Part shown: positions 28,282 to 36,747 of the stretch, in pieces
Numbering within the stretch: the stretch's first letter is position 1
Layout of the letters: the number at the start of each line of letters is the position of its first letter
From: Piscirickettsiaceae bacterium
GTDB taxonomy: Bacteria > Pseudomonadota > Gammaproteobacteria > Nitrosococcales > Methylophagaceae
Assembly: GCA_013215775.1 (NCBI GenBank)
Contig: JABSQO010000017.1
Location: forward strand, 1 to 39,664
Reading direction: 5' to 3'
DNA length: 39,664 nt
Translations under genes and position numbers: made by a program
The notes under the pieces: generated by a model
The model's database searches: none
Told to the model about the DNA's origin: nothing
The model's input: the letters and a program-made list of their open reading frames with translations, nothing else

Positions 28282-30375
28282 ATGGCTGCAGATTTATCCA
28301 AGTATAGAAATATCGGTATTTTCGCGCATGTAGATGCGGGTAAAACAACCACCACAGAACGCATTTTAAAACTGACTGGTAAGATCCATAAAATCGGTGA
28401 AGTTCATGATGGCGAATCAACAATGGATTTCATGGATCAAGAAGCTGAACGTGGAATAACCATTCAATCTGCAGCAACAACATGTGAATGGGACGGTCAT
28501 CGTTTAAACGTTATCGATACACCGGGTCACGTGGATTTCACTATTGAAGTTTACCGTTCTCTTAAAGTATTAGATGGTGGTGTTGGTGTTTTCTGTGGTA
28601 GTGGTGGTGTTGAACCTCAATCAGAAACTAACTGGCGTTATGCCAATGAATCTGAAGTCTCGCGTATCATCTTTGTTAATAAGCTAGATCGTATTGGTGC
28701 AGATTTCTTTCGCGTTGTTAAACAAGTTGAAGACGTTTTAGGTGCTCATCCGCTAGTGATGGTACTTCCAATTGGTATTGAAGATGACTTTATCGGTTGT
28801 GTTGACCTGTTAACCCGTAAAGCGTGGGTTTGGGATAACGAAGAAGACACAATGGAATTTCGTATTGAAGAGCCACCTGCAGATATGGCAGACCAAATCG
28901 AAGAATATCGTGAAATGTTAGTCGAAACTGCGCTTGAGCAAGATGATGACTTGATGGGCAAATATCTTGATGGTGAAGAGCCTTCAATTGAAGATCTACA
29001 AAAATGTATCCGTAAAGGTACATTAACAATGGACTTCTTCCCTACATACTGTGGCAGTGCCTTTAAAGATAAAGGTGTGCAAATGATATTGGATGCGGTG
29101 GTTGCATACTTACCCAGCCCAACAGAAGTTAAGCCTCAACCAGAAGTTGATGAAGAAGGTAATGAAACAGGCGAGTATGCAATTGTGTCGACAGACGGCC
29201 CATTGCGTGCTTTAGCATTCAAAATTATGGATGATCGTTTTGGTGCATTAACCTTTATCCGTATCTATTCAGGTACCTTGAATAAAGGTGATACGGTTCT
29301 GAATACCTTCACCGGTAAAACAGAGCGTGTTGGTCGCATGGTGGAAATGCATGCCGATGACCGTAATGAACTAAGTTCTGCCCAAGCGGGTGATATCATC
29401 GCTATCGTTGGTATGAAAGATGTGCAAACAGGTCACACATTATGTGATCCTAAACATCCCGCTACCTTAGAGCCTATGGTCTTCCCAGATCCTGTTATCT
29501 CTATTGCGATTTCACCTATTGATAAAGCAAGTACAGAAAAAATGGGTATCGCTATCGGTAAAATGATCAAAGAAGATCCTTCTTTCCGTGTTGAAACCGA
29601 CCAAGAAAGTGGCGAAACCATCATTAAAGGCATGGGTGAATTACATTTGGATATCAAAGTTGATATCTTAAAACGTACTCATGGTGTTGAAGTAACAGTA
29701 GGTGCGCCGCAAGTAGCCTACCGTGAAACCATCACCAAACGCATTGAAGATAGCTACACCCATAAGAAACAATCAGGTGGTTCTGGTCAGTTCGGTAAGA
29801 TTGAATACATCATCGAACCTGGTGAACCCGGCTCTGGTTTTGAATTTGAATCTACCGTTACTGGTGGTTCAGTGCCGCGTGAATTCTGGTCTGCTGTCGA
29901 AGCGGGCTTTAAGAAAATGAAAGAACGTGGTGTATTAGCGGGTTTCCCATGTTTAGACTTTAAAGTAACCTTATTTGATGGTGCTTTCCATGCCGTGGAT
30001 TCATCAGCGGTTGCCTTTGAACTAGCAGCCATGGCAGCGTATCGCCAATCTATGCCAACAGCAGGTCCACAATTAATGGAACCCATCATGAAGGTGGATG
30101 TATATACCCCTGAAGATCATGTGGGTGATGTCATTGGTGATCTTAACCGTCGCCGTGGCATGATTAAATCACAAGATGCAACACCAACCGGTGTGCGTAT
30201 TAATGGTGAAGTTCCATTAAGTGAAATGTTTGGTTACATCGGTTCATTACGTACCATGACATCAGGTCGTGGACAGTTCTCTATGGAGTTCTTACAGTAT
30301 AATCCTTGTCCTCGTAATGTGGCCGAAGAAGTTATTAAAGAAACTAAAGAACGTGAAGAAGCTAAAAAGAAATAA
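28282..30375 (+). CDS. fusA: elongation factor G, FusA2/EF-G2 type
   Basis: Translational GTPase of the EF-G family; 697 residues. G-domain motifs are AHVDAGKTT (residues 15-23), the switch region ending [18 protein letters not shown] and NKLD. Domains II-V follow, with [20 protein letters not shown] and [13 protein letters not shown] in the C-terminal half. The wording ([25 protein letters not shown], an added [16 protein letters not shown] segment) matches the second EF-G of Vibrio and Pseudomonas rather than the str-operon FusA, and no rpsL, rpsG or tufA flank it. A specialised role such as recycling or slow-state translation is known for some such paralogs and is inference here. It has its own terminator. 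Confidence 0.93.
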   Translation: MAADLSKYRNIGIFAHVDAGKTTTTERILKLTGKIHKIGEVHDGESTMDFMDQEAERGITIQSAATTCEWDGHRLNVIDTPGHVDFTIEVYRSLKVLDGGVGVFCGSGGVEPQSETNWRYANESEVSRIIFVNKLDRIGADFFRVVKQVEDVLGAHPLVMVLPIGIEDDFIGCVDLLTRKAWVWDNEEDTMEFRIEEPPADMADQIEEYREMLVETALEQDDDLMGKYLDGEEPSIEDLQKCIRKGTLTMDFFPTYCGSAFKDKGVQMILDAVVAYLPSPTEVKPQPEVDEEGNETGEYAIVSTDGPLRALAFKIMDDRFGALTFIRIYSGTLNKGDTVLNTFTGKTERVGRMVEMHADDRNELSSAQAGDIIAIVGMKDVQTGHTLCDPKHPATLEPMVFPDPVISIAISPIDKASTEKMGIAIGKMIKEDPSFRVETDQESGETIIKGMGELHLDIKVDILKRTHGVEVTVGAPQVAYRETITKRIEDSYTHKKQSGGSGQFGKIEYIIEPGEPGSGFEFESTVTGGSVPREFWSAVEAGFKKMKERGVLAGFPCLDFKVTLFDGAFHAVDSSAVAFELAAMAAYRQSMPTAGPQLMEPIMKVDVYTPEDHVGDVIGDLNRRRGMIKSQDATPTGVRINGEVPLSEMFGYIGSLRTMTSGRGQFSMEFLQYNPCPRNVAEEVIKETKEREEAKKK

Positions 30376-30401
30376 GTAACAAGTATTTCTTAAAGATAAA
30401 A

Positions 30402-30431
30402 GGGGCTGATTTTTAATCAGCCCCTTTTTTT
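30402..30431 (+). terminator. intrinsic terminator after the EF-G gene
   Basis: A perfect 9-bp stem, GGGGCTGAT paired with ATCAGCCCC (30402-30410 and 30416-30424), with a 5-base loop and a run of seven T. It begins 27 bases after the stop codon. A preceding A-run could let it work in both directions. Confidence 0.95.
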
Positions 30432-30682
30432 ATGTGAAATTACCTAGAAGCTACATATTTCTAGATAATTGTACTTAAAGATACGGTACGATCGATATTT
30501 AAAACCGATCAAGTTAGGAATATGCTATACAGGGAGGGTAAAAGATAAAAAATTACCAATCAGTCTTTTATGTTGTTCCCAACCAGTAATCATTTAAAAA
30601 CTAATTTAGGTGATAAATGGACGATTCTACAATTTTCGTTACATTCAGAACAGCGTAAATCATAATTATGATGAGATAAAAC
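30432..30682. other. 251-base gap between EF-G terminator and DUF4345 gene
   Basis: No normal gene. A 34-residue reading frame from an ATG at about 30569 to about 30661 ends in GDKWTILQFSLHSEQRKS and has no ribosome-binding site; the GDKWTIL piece recalls the N-terminus of HxlR-type winged-helix regulators but is far too short to call. GTTAGGA at 30513-30519 resembles an integron crossover (GTTRRRY, last base off), a candidate left boundary if the DUF4345 gene is an inserted cassette. Confidence 0.4.
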
Positions 30683-31063
30683 ATGAACTTGAAAAAAGGA
30701 TTACTGATTTTCTCATTTTTTGTTGTTTGCATAATCGGATTGTTATATGGTGTTTCTCCAGGCTGGTTCTTTGGCACATTTCTAGTAGATTCTCAGACTC
30801 CAAGTGTTGATCAGTCACATATTCTCAGAGCGGTCATGATGCTCTATGTAGCCCTTGCATTATTTTGGTTATACAGCGCTTTTTCAGACAAATATCGCGA
30901 CGCAGGAATTGTCGTGCTTTGTTTGTTTTGTGGTGGGCTTGTTACCGGGCGAATTTTGAGCGTAATTGTTGATGGAATTCCTTCCCTGCTACTAATTTTG
31001 TATGTTTTTATGGAACTGAGCTTGGTACCTGTATGTATATGGATTTTAAGACGTGATAACTAG
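30683..31063 (+). CDS. DUF4345 family membrane protein, possible integron cassette gene
   Basis: Function unknown. The 126-residue product has four predicted TM helices (about 5-26, 47-68, 76-95 and 101-121). The patterns LLYGVSPGWFFG, HILRAVMMLYVALALFWLYSAF, KYRDAGIVVLCLFCGGLVTGR and VDGIPSLLLILYVFMEL fit the DUF4345 family. It stands alone between the EF-G terminator and convergent rluD, and an attC-like site lies just after its stop (31084-31140), the normal arrangement of a gene cassette. No strong promoter or ribosome-binding site is evident upstream. Confidence 0.82.
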   Translation: MNLKKGLLIFSFFVVCIIGLLYGVSPGWFFGTFLVDSQTPSVDQSHILRAVMMLYVALALFWLYSAFSDKYRDAGIVVLCLFCGGLVTGRILSVIVDGIPSLLLILYVFMELSLVPVCIWILRRDN

Positions 31064-31080
31064 GCGTCAGAAATTAAAGA

Positions 31081-31140
31081 ATGTAACAAGCCAAAGCACG
31101 CGGACGCAAAAAAGCTGCGCCGGTGTTTGAGGCGTTATAG
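31081..31140 (+). repeat. attC-like integron recombination site (single)
   Basis: An imperfect palindrome with attC architecture. Inner arms at 31092-31107 and 31117-31129 form 13 base pairs in blocks of 4, 3, 3 and 3: CAAA, CAC, CGG and CGC pair with TTTG, GTG, CCG and GCG. All three unpaired bases (G31096, G31100, A31104) are on the left arm, evenly spaced, as the extrahelical bases of attC are. Outer boxes TAAC (31084-31087) and GTTA (31134-31137) pair, with short unpaired spacers between. GTTATAG (31134-31140) sits at the expected crossover end. No integrase gene is in the window. Confidence 0.72.
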
Positions 31141-31154
31141 CGATATAGAAATAT

Positions 31155-32117
31155 CTAACTATTATCTTTCTGATCTTTAGCTAATACGGCCAATATTTTC
31201 TGCATATCTTCTGGCATATCAATTGTCCATGAAACTTCTTGTTCAGTTGCTGGATGAATAAAACCTAGTAAGCCTGCATGTAAAGCTTGTCTTCGAAAAC
31301 CTTGCAAAACTTCTATAGTTTGTTCACTAGCACCTTTGGGAAGCCGTATACGTCCGCCATAGACAGGGTCACCCACTAAGGGATATCGGATATGTGACAT
31401 ATGTACTCGGATCTGATGGGTGCGGCCTGTTTCGAGTTGGCAACGGATGTGGGTATGTGCGCGATAGCGATGTTCTACCCGATAATGGGTGATGGCATGT
31501 TTACCTGAGCCAATTACCGCCTGACGTTTACGGTCAACGGGGTGTCGGCCAATAGGTTCATCTACCGTGCCACCGGCAGTCATGGTGCCCATCACAATAG
31601 CTTGGTATCTACGCAACACAGTATGTTCTTGTAATTGACTTACCAGCGAATTGTGAGCTCGTAGTGTTTTAGCAATCATTAACAGCCCCGTAGTGCCTTT
31701 ATCAATACGATGTACGATCCCCGCACGAGGAATAGCTTCTAACTGAGGGCAATGATGTAATAATGCGTTGACTAAGGTGCCATCATGGTTGCCTGCACCC
31801 GGATGAACCACCATGCCAGCTGGTTTGTTGAGTATGATAACTTCATCGTCTTCATGAATAATATCAAGCTGTATTGCCTCAGCTATCCATGTGTCATCAA
31901 CGACTTCTATTTGTGCGGTGATAATAATTGTTTCACCACCTGAGACGGAATCACGAGGGCGGAGTTGTTTTGTGTCCACAGAGACATCTCCTGATTTTAT
32001 CCATTTGGTCAATTGACCACGAGAATAATCAGGAAAGAGTTGTGCTAGCGCTTGATCTAAGCGTAAGCCGGCAGATTCATCGGGAATAATGCCTTCGAGC
32101 TGTAATAGTGCTGACAT
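31155..32117 (-). CDS. rluD: 23S rRNA pseudouridine synthase RluD
   Basis: Forms pseudouridines 1911, 1915 and 1917 (E. coli numbering) in helix 69 of 23S rRNA, needed for proper 50S function. The 320 residues have an N-terminal S4-type RNA-binding domain (about 16-75; RLDQALAQLFPDYSRGQLTKWI) and the RluA-family catalytic domain with D139 in GIVHRIDKGTTGLLMIAKT, the same position as in E. coli RluD. LETGRTHQIRVHMSHIRYPLVGDPVYGG is quoted in part as GRTHQIRVHMSHIRYPLVGD. It could in principle be RluC, but length and motif spacing fit RluD. Transcribed toward the attC-like site. Confidence 0.93.
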   Translation of the reverse strand: MSALLQLEGIIPDESAGLRLDQALAQLFPDYSRGQLTKWIKSGDVSVDTKQLRPRDSVSGGETIIITAQIEVVDDTWIAEAIQLDIIHEDDEVIILNKPAGMVVHPGAGNHDGTLVNALLHHCPQLEAIPRAGIVHRIDKGTTGLLMIAKTLRAHNSLVSQLQEHTVLRRYQAIVMGTMTAGGTVDEPIGRHPVDRKRQAVIGSGKHAITHYRVEHRYRAHTHIRCQLETGRTHQIRVHMSHIRYPLVGDPVYGGRIRLPKGASEQTIEVLQGFRRQALHAGLLGFIHPATEQEVSWTIDMPEDMQKILAVLAKDQKDNS

Positions 32118-32196
32118 GAATAGTTATTTTAGTTGTACATAATCGTTTATTATAGCGTAGGCTAACCACTTAATTTGTTTAATTGAGGTATTAATC

Positions 32197-32493
32197 ATGC
32201 GCTGGAGTAAGATCTTATTAAGCATAGCGTGTAGTTTTACAATGACTATCTCGGTTGCTGATGCTCATAGAAATGTTGAATTACTAGTGTCATCTTGTGC
32301 TGCATGTCATGGTACACAGGGTCATAGCGTGGGTGGTACACCAAGATTAGCAGGCTTAGATTCGTTACATTTTATTGAACAAATGCGACAGTTTACCTCA
32401 GAGGAGAGACCGTCAACAGTGATGCATCACCATGCTACAGGTTATACAGAAGAAGAAATCAAATTGATGGCAGAGTTTTTTTCTAAGCAATAG
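32197..32493 (+). CDS. small exported class I cytochrome c (FccA-like)
   Basis: A 98-residue precursor with a signal peptide (residues 1-23, cleavage likely after ADA) and one heme site CAACH at about 35-39. The probable axial Met lies in STVMHHHATGYTEEEI. That last pattern resembles the small cytochrome subunits of flavocytochrome c sulfide dehydrogenases and cytochromes c553; no fccB flavoprotein gene is next to it, so an electron-carrier role in the periplasm is all that can be said. It is divergent from rluD and precedes csp by 224 bases. Confidence 0.85.
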   Translation: MRWSKILLSIACSFTMTISVADAHRNVELLVSSCAACHGTQGHSVGGTPRLAGLDSLHFIEQMRQFTSEERPSTVMHHHATGYTEEEIKLMAEFFSKQ

Positions 32494-32523
32494 GAATAAA
32501 ACCATAAATCACCCTTTTTTTCG

Positions 32524-32541
32524 ATAGCTAATTATAGCTAT
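32524..32541. repeat. 7-bp inverted repeat just upstream of csp promoter
   Basis: ATAGCTA, a four-base loop, then TAGCTAT: perfect dyad ending 4 bases before the predicted -35 of csp and 30 bases after the cytochrome stop. Possible operator; too AT-rich to be a convincing terminator. Confidence 0.4.
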
Positions 32542-32545
32542 GTTA

Positions 32546-32575
32546 TTGACCTACAATCAATTTACCGGATTATCT
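32546..32575 (+). promoter_or_regulatory. predicted csp promoter with long leader
   Basis: TTGACC (32546-32551) and TTATCT (32570-32575) with 18-base spacing. The start would lie near 32582, giving an untranslated leader of about 135 bases that contains a CCAGC-GCTGG hairpin (32619-32635). Long structured leaders are typical of cold-shock genes. Confidence 0.5.
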
Positions 32576-32717
32576 AATACGGTTGCTATCTAAATATTAT
32601 CCTGTTAGTGTACCGATTCCAGCTTTATAGGCTGGCGGTTGTGCATTAATTATTAACAGCCAATACGGGTGATCAAACGTGTCCCCCAATTAATATTTTA
32701 AAATAAGAGAAATTTGT

Positions 32718-32930
32718 ATGTCTGAAAGAGTAACAGGAAGTGTGAAGTGGTTTGACGCTGCTAAGGGTTTTGGTTTTTTAGAGCGTGAAAATGGAGATGA
32801 CGTATTTGTTCACTTCCGTGCTATCCAAAATGATGGTTTTAAATCTTTAGATGAAGGCCAACAAGTTGAGTTTTCTGTCACAAAAGGTGATAAGGGCTGG
32901 CAGGCAGAAGAAGTAACAGTTATTAGTTAA
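32718..32930 (+). CDS. cold-shock domain protein (CspA family)
   Basis: A 70-residue OB-fold nucleic-acid-binding protein that melts RNA secondary structure. RNP1 is KGFGFLE (residues 16-22) and RNP2 VFVHF (29-33), with the N-terminal [13 protein letters not shown] usual for the family. The preceding AAGAGA suits the ATG. The last codons overlap the convergent mutM gene by 4 bases, and a strong stem-loop follows the stop. Which csp paralog this is cannot be told from one copy. Confidence 0.95.
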   Translation: MSERVTGSVKWFDAAKGFGFLERENGDDVFVHFRAIQNDGFKSLDEGQQVEFSVTKGDKGWQAEEVTVIS

Positions 32931-33751
32931 TTTTGCTGACACAGAGGGCAATAAAATGTTGCCCTCTGTGCTTCTTTATAATGTTCGATAATGCTCCCGC
33001 AATGGCAGCATATTTCCCCTTTTTTCCCATATACCTTTAGTTCTTGTGCAAAGTAGCCTGGTTTCCCATCACTTTTCCTAAAATCTTTCAGCGTTGTACC
33101 GCCTGCAGTAATTGCTTTTTTAAGTATACTTTTAATGGCGGTCACTAATAGTGTGCAATGTTCAATTGTTAATGTATTAGCAATCATTTTGGGATGGATC
33201 TTGGCGACAAACAAGGCTTCATTCGCATAAATATTACCCACCCCCACGACGATTTTTCCGTTCATAATGAGTGTTTTAATACTGCAACGTTTGGATTGAC
33301 TTTGTTGCCATAAATAATTCGAATCAAAGTCTGCTATCAAAGGCTCTGGCCCAAGATGTCTTAGTAAGGGATGTTGTTCAATAGGATCGTAAGTCCACAA
33401 TATAGCCCCAAAACGACGCGGATCGTTATATCTCAACAGGTGACCATTATCAAATTCAATATCTACGTGGTCGTGCTTGGCTAACTCATTATCTTGGTCG
33501 ATATCTAATACACGGAGTTTGCCAGACATACCAAGATGAATCATTAATGTACCAGTATCACATTGAAATAATAGGTACTTTGCCCGACGTGATACCTTAT
33601 GAACAGTTTGTTCAGTCAGGATCTTGGCAAGATCATTTGCAATAGGCCAGCGGAGTGAAAATTGTCGAATAATGACCTGACTAATTTTAGCTCCTTGGAC
33701 ATAAGGGCTAACACCTCGACATGTAGTTTCGACTTCAGGTAATTCAGGCAT
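32927..33751 (-). CDS. mutM: formamidopyrimidine-DNA glycosylase
   Basis: Base-excision repair glycosylase/AP lyase that removes 8-oxoguanine and formamidopyrimidines. The 274 residues start [14 protein letters not shown], where P1 is the catalytic nucleophile and E2 acts in catalysis. K56/57 region (RRAKYLLF) and [12 protein letters not shown] are present, and the C-terminal zinc finger has the form C-x2-C-x16-C-x2-C. Its stop overlaps the csp stop on the other strand, and its start overlaps the stop of the DUF4340 gene by one base, so it may be the last gene of the ABC module transcript. Confidence 0.97.
   Translation of the reverse strand: MPELPEVETTCRGVSPYVQGAKISQVIIRQFSLRWPIANDLAKILTEQTVHKVSRRAKYLLFQCDTGTLMIHLGMSGKLRVLDIDQDNELAKHDHVDIEFDNGHLLRYNDPRRFGAILWTYDPIEQHPLLRHLGPEPLIADFDSNYLWQQSQSKRCSIKTLIMNGKIVVGVGNIYANEALFVAKIHPKMIANTLTIEHCTLLVTAIKSILKKAITAGGTTLKDFRKSDGKPGYFAQELKVYGKKGEICCHCGSIIEHYKEAQRATFYCPLCQQN
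32940..32977 (+). terminator. 12-bp perfect stem-loop terminator for csp inside mutM
   Basis: CACAGAGGGCAA (32940-32951) and TTGCCCTCTGTG (32959-32970) form a perfect 12-bp stem with a 7-base loop, starting 10 bases after the csp stop and followed by the T-rich CTTCTTT. The same bases encode the zinc-finger end of mutM on the minus strand. The T-tract is interrupted by C, so efficiency is uncertain. Confidence 0.7.
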
Positions 33752-34623
33752 TATGGTGTTGTATTGTCATGAGGAAACAATTGTTGTGCTAACGCCATTG
33801 GGAATTGATATTTCAGTTGTTGCTGTTGGTCATAAATGAATAAGATTTTGTCTGTTAATAATATCTTGAGTTCGGTTGGTTGTTCTGTATTTTTATACCA
33901 AATAGTGACTTGATGGCTGTTTGAAAAATCTTTCTTTTTGATGGGTGATACTTGTAAAGCATAGGCATGCTGCCAGACACTTATTAAGGTAGTTAGTTGA
34001 TCTGCGCTGTATTCAGGGTGGGACCATTGACCGGTAAGGTATTCAACATCAGCATATTCATTAGACAAGGTGTTAGTTGAATCCAGTATTGGTAGTGTTA
34101 TTTTATTAATGACATTGTTAGGCTGTATAAGCCGATTCTCGATAAAACTTGATGCACTTGCATTGAGAAGATGACTGATTTGATCGTCAATTAGGTGGAT
34201 GGTGCCATCATATAAAACATAGCGACGATTGCTAATGGTTTCTACATTACCAAATTGGAAAAGATATTCATTAAGTTTTAGCGTGACTTTTGCTGGAGAA
34301 AGCCCTAGTTGAGTTAATAGTTCATCATCACTATAAGCTAATTGAGCATGGCTATGCATCGACAACAACGATAATAGTAACTTAATTCGTATGTTGTTCG
34401 CTCTAGCTTTAAAAGGTTGTAACAGTAGCCAATCTGTTGAACGTTTTTCTAAAATAATATTATCTAAATGAATCCGCTCGATGGTGATTTGTTGAATATC
34501 ATTAGTTGATAATGTCGTGAGGGGCGAGGTGTCACCCTCAGTCGTTGGACTTTGATTATTAAACCAATATAAGCCAATGACCAGAAAAATGAGTAGTAAA
34601 TTTGTTAGATAGCTGGATTTCAT
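33751..34623 (-). CDS. DUF4340 domain protein of ABC export module
   Basis: A 290-residue protein with an N-terminal membrane anchor (about residues 5-20) followed by an extracytoplasmic domain. The repeating pattern in which ITIER, EKRSTDWLL and LLSLLSMHSHAQL precede a YVLYDGTIHLI segment fits DUF4340, which usually sits beside GldG-like proteins. It overlaps the GldG-like gene by 4 bases. Function unknown; the context suggests an extracytoplasmic component of the exporter encoded upstream. Confidence 0.75.
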   Translation of the reverse strand: MKSSYLTNLLLIFLVIGLYWFNNQSPTTEGDTSPLTTLSTNDIQQITIERIHLDNIILEKRSTDWLLLQPFKARANNIRIKLLLSLLSMHSHAQLAYSDDELLTQLGLSPAKVTLKLNEYLFQFGNVETISNRRYVLYDGTIHLIDDQISHLLNASASSFIENRLIQPNNVINKITLPILDSTNTLSNEYADVEYLTGQWSHPEYSADQLTTLISVWQHAYALQVSPIKKKDFSNSHQVTIWYKNTEQPTELKILLTDKILFIYDQQQQLKYQFPMALAQQLFPHDNTTP

Positions 34624-35993
34624 TGTTTACGTCGATACCACCACAACCATAAGCCGATACCAAGTAGTAACATTGGGATAACGATTAAAAAACCAAGACC
34701 AATGATGATTGATTGTGTGCGTGTTAGTTCAAGTTGGTTGTCGGGTGTTGTTTTAACGGGAATATTAATAAGGCTATCATCAGCTGCTAACCAGTTCATT
34801 AAGGCTATGCCTAATTCAAGATTGGCAGCATTGCCAATATAAGTATTGGATAAGAAATCACCATCACCGATGACGGCAATACGTTGTTCTGCATCCTTAG
34901 CCATATTTTCATCGGGTAAGCGGGTTAATAATAAACCAACATTAAGCGGCCCAGCAGTATCATTTCCTAAATCAAAGATAATTTCTTGGTCGGGATTGTC
35001 ATCAATGGGCGACATTTCACTCCACACATTATCTTGAGTCGTTAAGAGGGGAAGACTTCGCCAGTATGGGTTCTCTGTGTCATGTTCAATGGCCACAGCT
35101 TGTGGAAACAGGGTAACAGAGGAGGTGGCTTTGCCAATGGGATGATTGGCGTAATTTGTAATAAGGACAAATTGTGGATCGGTAATACCCAGCATTTGGG
35201 CATTAGGATCGATAAGTGTGCCAGAGATAAATTCAATATTAAGATACTCAGCTAAACTGGCTAGATATTCTGTATCGTTAGGCTCTACTAACCATAGTAA
35301 ATTGCCGCCATCTTCAATATAGCGTTTGATGATGTTAATTTCACCCTCTAGCCAGTCACGCTCTGGACTAGCAATAATAACTGCCGCGGCATTGCTCGGG
35401 ATCTGACTATGTTCGACTAGGTTTAATCCTTGTAGCTTGAAGCCCTTTTGTTTGAGTTGTTCGCCCCAAGTGCTTAGATTGAAGTTGGCTTGATTAAGTG
35501 GTGAGCGTTCGCCATGACCTTCAATAAATATCAGCCATTGTTCTTGTTGTCTGGAGATAGTAATGAGTGCATTGGTTAATGATTGTTCAGATAAATCGTA
35601 AACATGTTGCTGCTGTTCACCGAGGGTGACAACCATTTCACCTTGCTGTTGGATATTAAGGTCACGTACACGATCAGGGGAAAAATCTGGATTAATGTAG
35701 ACGACATTCAGGTTCTTACTATGACGTTGATAGCGTGTGAGTAGTGCCTCAAGTGTTGGGCGGTATTCATCACTTGGACTAATAAACGCTTGAATAGTGA
35801 CCTGTTGATCAAGTTGTTTCAAAAAGGTAATGCTTGTTTCTGACAGGCTATGACGATTATTGACTGTCCAATCTGATCGGACATTCGTTTTGAGTGATAG
35901 CTGTGCTATCAATACAACAACGACAATGAGCAACAAGTAGAAGAAGATGTTCTGTATCTTAAGTTGGCGCTGTATTTTGGGATTTATGTTCAT
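34620..35993 (-). CDS. GldG-like ABC auxiliary protein
   Basis: A 457-residue membrane-anchored protein: an N-terminal TM helix (about 12-30), a large extracytoplasmic domain and a C-terminal TM helix (about 430-452) ending in WWYRRKQ. The segments RSDWTVNNRHSLSETSITFLK, VTIQAFISPSDEYRPTLEALL (in part) and IEGHGERSPLNQANFNLSTW are characteristic of GldG/ABC_transp_aux proteins, where an IEGHGE-type motif marks the domain. It follows the permease gene by one base, so the two are co-transcribed. GldG acts with GldA and GldF in Bacteroidota gliding; here the substrate is unknown. Confidence 0.85.
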   Translation of the reverse strand: MNINPKIQRQLKIQNIFFYLLLIVVVVLIAQLSLKTNVRSDWTVNNRHSLSETSITFLKQLDQQVTIQAFISPSDEYRPTLEALLTRYQRHSKNLNVVYINPDFSPDRVRDLNIQQQGEMVVTLGEQQQHVYDLSEQSLTNALITISRQQEQWLIFIEGHGERSPLNQANFNLSTWGEQLKQKGFKLQGLNLVEHSQIPSNAAAVIIASPERDWLEGEINIIKRYIEDGGNLLWLVEPNDTEYLASLAEYLNIEFISGTLIDPNAQMLGITDPQFVLITNYANHPIGKATSSVTLFPQAVAIEHDTENPYWRSLPLLTTQDNVWSEMSPIDDNPDQEIIFDLGNDTAGPLNVGLLLTRLPDENMAKDAEQRIAVIGDGDFLSNTYIGNAANLELGIALMNWLAADDSLINIPVKTTPDNQLELTRTQSIIIGLGFLIVIPMLLLGIGLWLWWYRRKQ

Positions 35994-35994
35994 A

Positions 35995-36747
35995 TTAATT
36001 TAACCGCTGAGAATCTAACCGGCGAGCAGTTAAAATCAAAAATGTTGCAATAATAATGAGGTAATAGGCAATATCGCTACTATTAACTTCACCTTGAAGT
36101 AAGGGTTCATAGTGGCGAAGTAGGGACAACCAGCTGAATAGACCAGAGGATTCTGCGGCCATTTGTGTATTGCCAGCCCAGTCGATAATCCATAACAAGA
36201 ATAGAGTGGTAAAAGTGGTTATAGCGGCAATAGTAGGTTGATTAGTCAGAGATGATAGAAAAAGCCCAATAGCAGTAAAACTAGCCACCAGTAGGGTTAA
36301 CCCTAAGAGACCTGCTGCAAGGACGCCATAATCAATATCGCTGCCTAAGGCGAGTGATAGAGGCATTAGACTTATTAAGAGTAGCAAAATAATAAAAAAT
36401 CCAAGTGTGCCTAAATATTTTCCTAATACAAGTTGGTGGATAGAGAGCGGGGCGGATAAAAGCAAAGGGAGGCTTTCATTGCGCCGTTCTTCGGCAATAA
36501 GCCGCATGGTAATTAATGGTGCGAGTAACAGTAATATTGTTGCAGCGTTATTTAATAATGGCATGGCTATTAGTTCAGTAACACCAGGTGCGCCTGGAAT
36601 AGCAGAAATCTTGGCTTGAATTTGGATAAAATAATCAATATGGGTCAAAAATAAATAGGCCAAAATAAGTTGGCTGAGCGCTAAAATGACCCAAGCAAGA
36701 GGGGATAAAAATAATCGGTAAAGCTCATTGCGAGCGAGGAATAACAT
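35995..36747 (-). CDS. ABC-2 type permease (GldF-like)
   Basis: A 250-residue membrane protein with about six TM helices and no soluble domain. The pattern NELYRLFLSPLAWVILA at the N-terminus and LIAEERRNESLPLLLSAPLS in the first cytoplasmic loop is typical of GldF-like ABC-2 permeases. The start shares one base with the ATPase stop. Together with its neighbours it should form the transmembrane half of an exporter. Confidence 0.88.
   Translation of the reverse strand: MLFLARNELYRLFLSPLAWVILALSQLILAYLFLTHIDYFIQIQAKISAIPGAPGVTELIAMPLLNNAATILLLLAPLITMRLIAEERRNESLPLLLSAPLSIHQLVLGKYLGTLGFFIILLLLISLMPLSLALGSDIDYGVLAAGLLGLTLLVASFTAIGLFLSSLTNQPTIAAITTFTTLFLLWIIDWAGNTQMAAESSGLFSWLSLLRHYEPLLQGEVNSSDIAYYLIIIATFLILTARRLDSQRLN

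Noticed and set aside
30610-30810. 66-codon plus-strand frame upstream of and overlapping the DUF4345 gene
   Set aside because: Most of it is an alternative frame over the DUF4345 coding sequence, and it has no domain or start signal.
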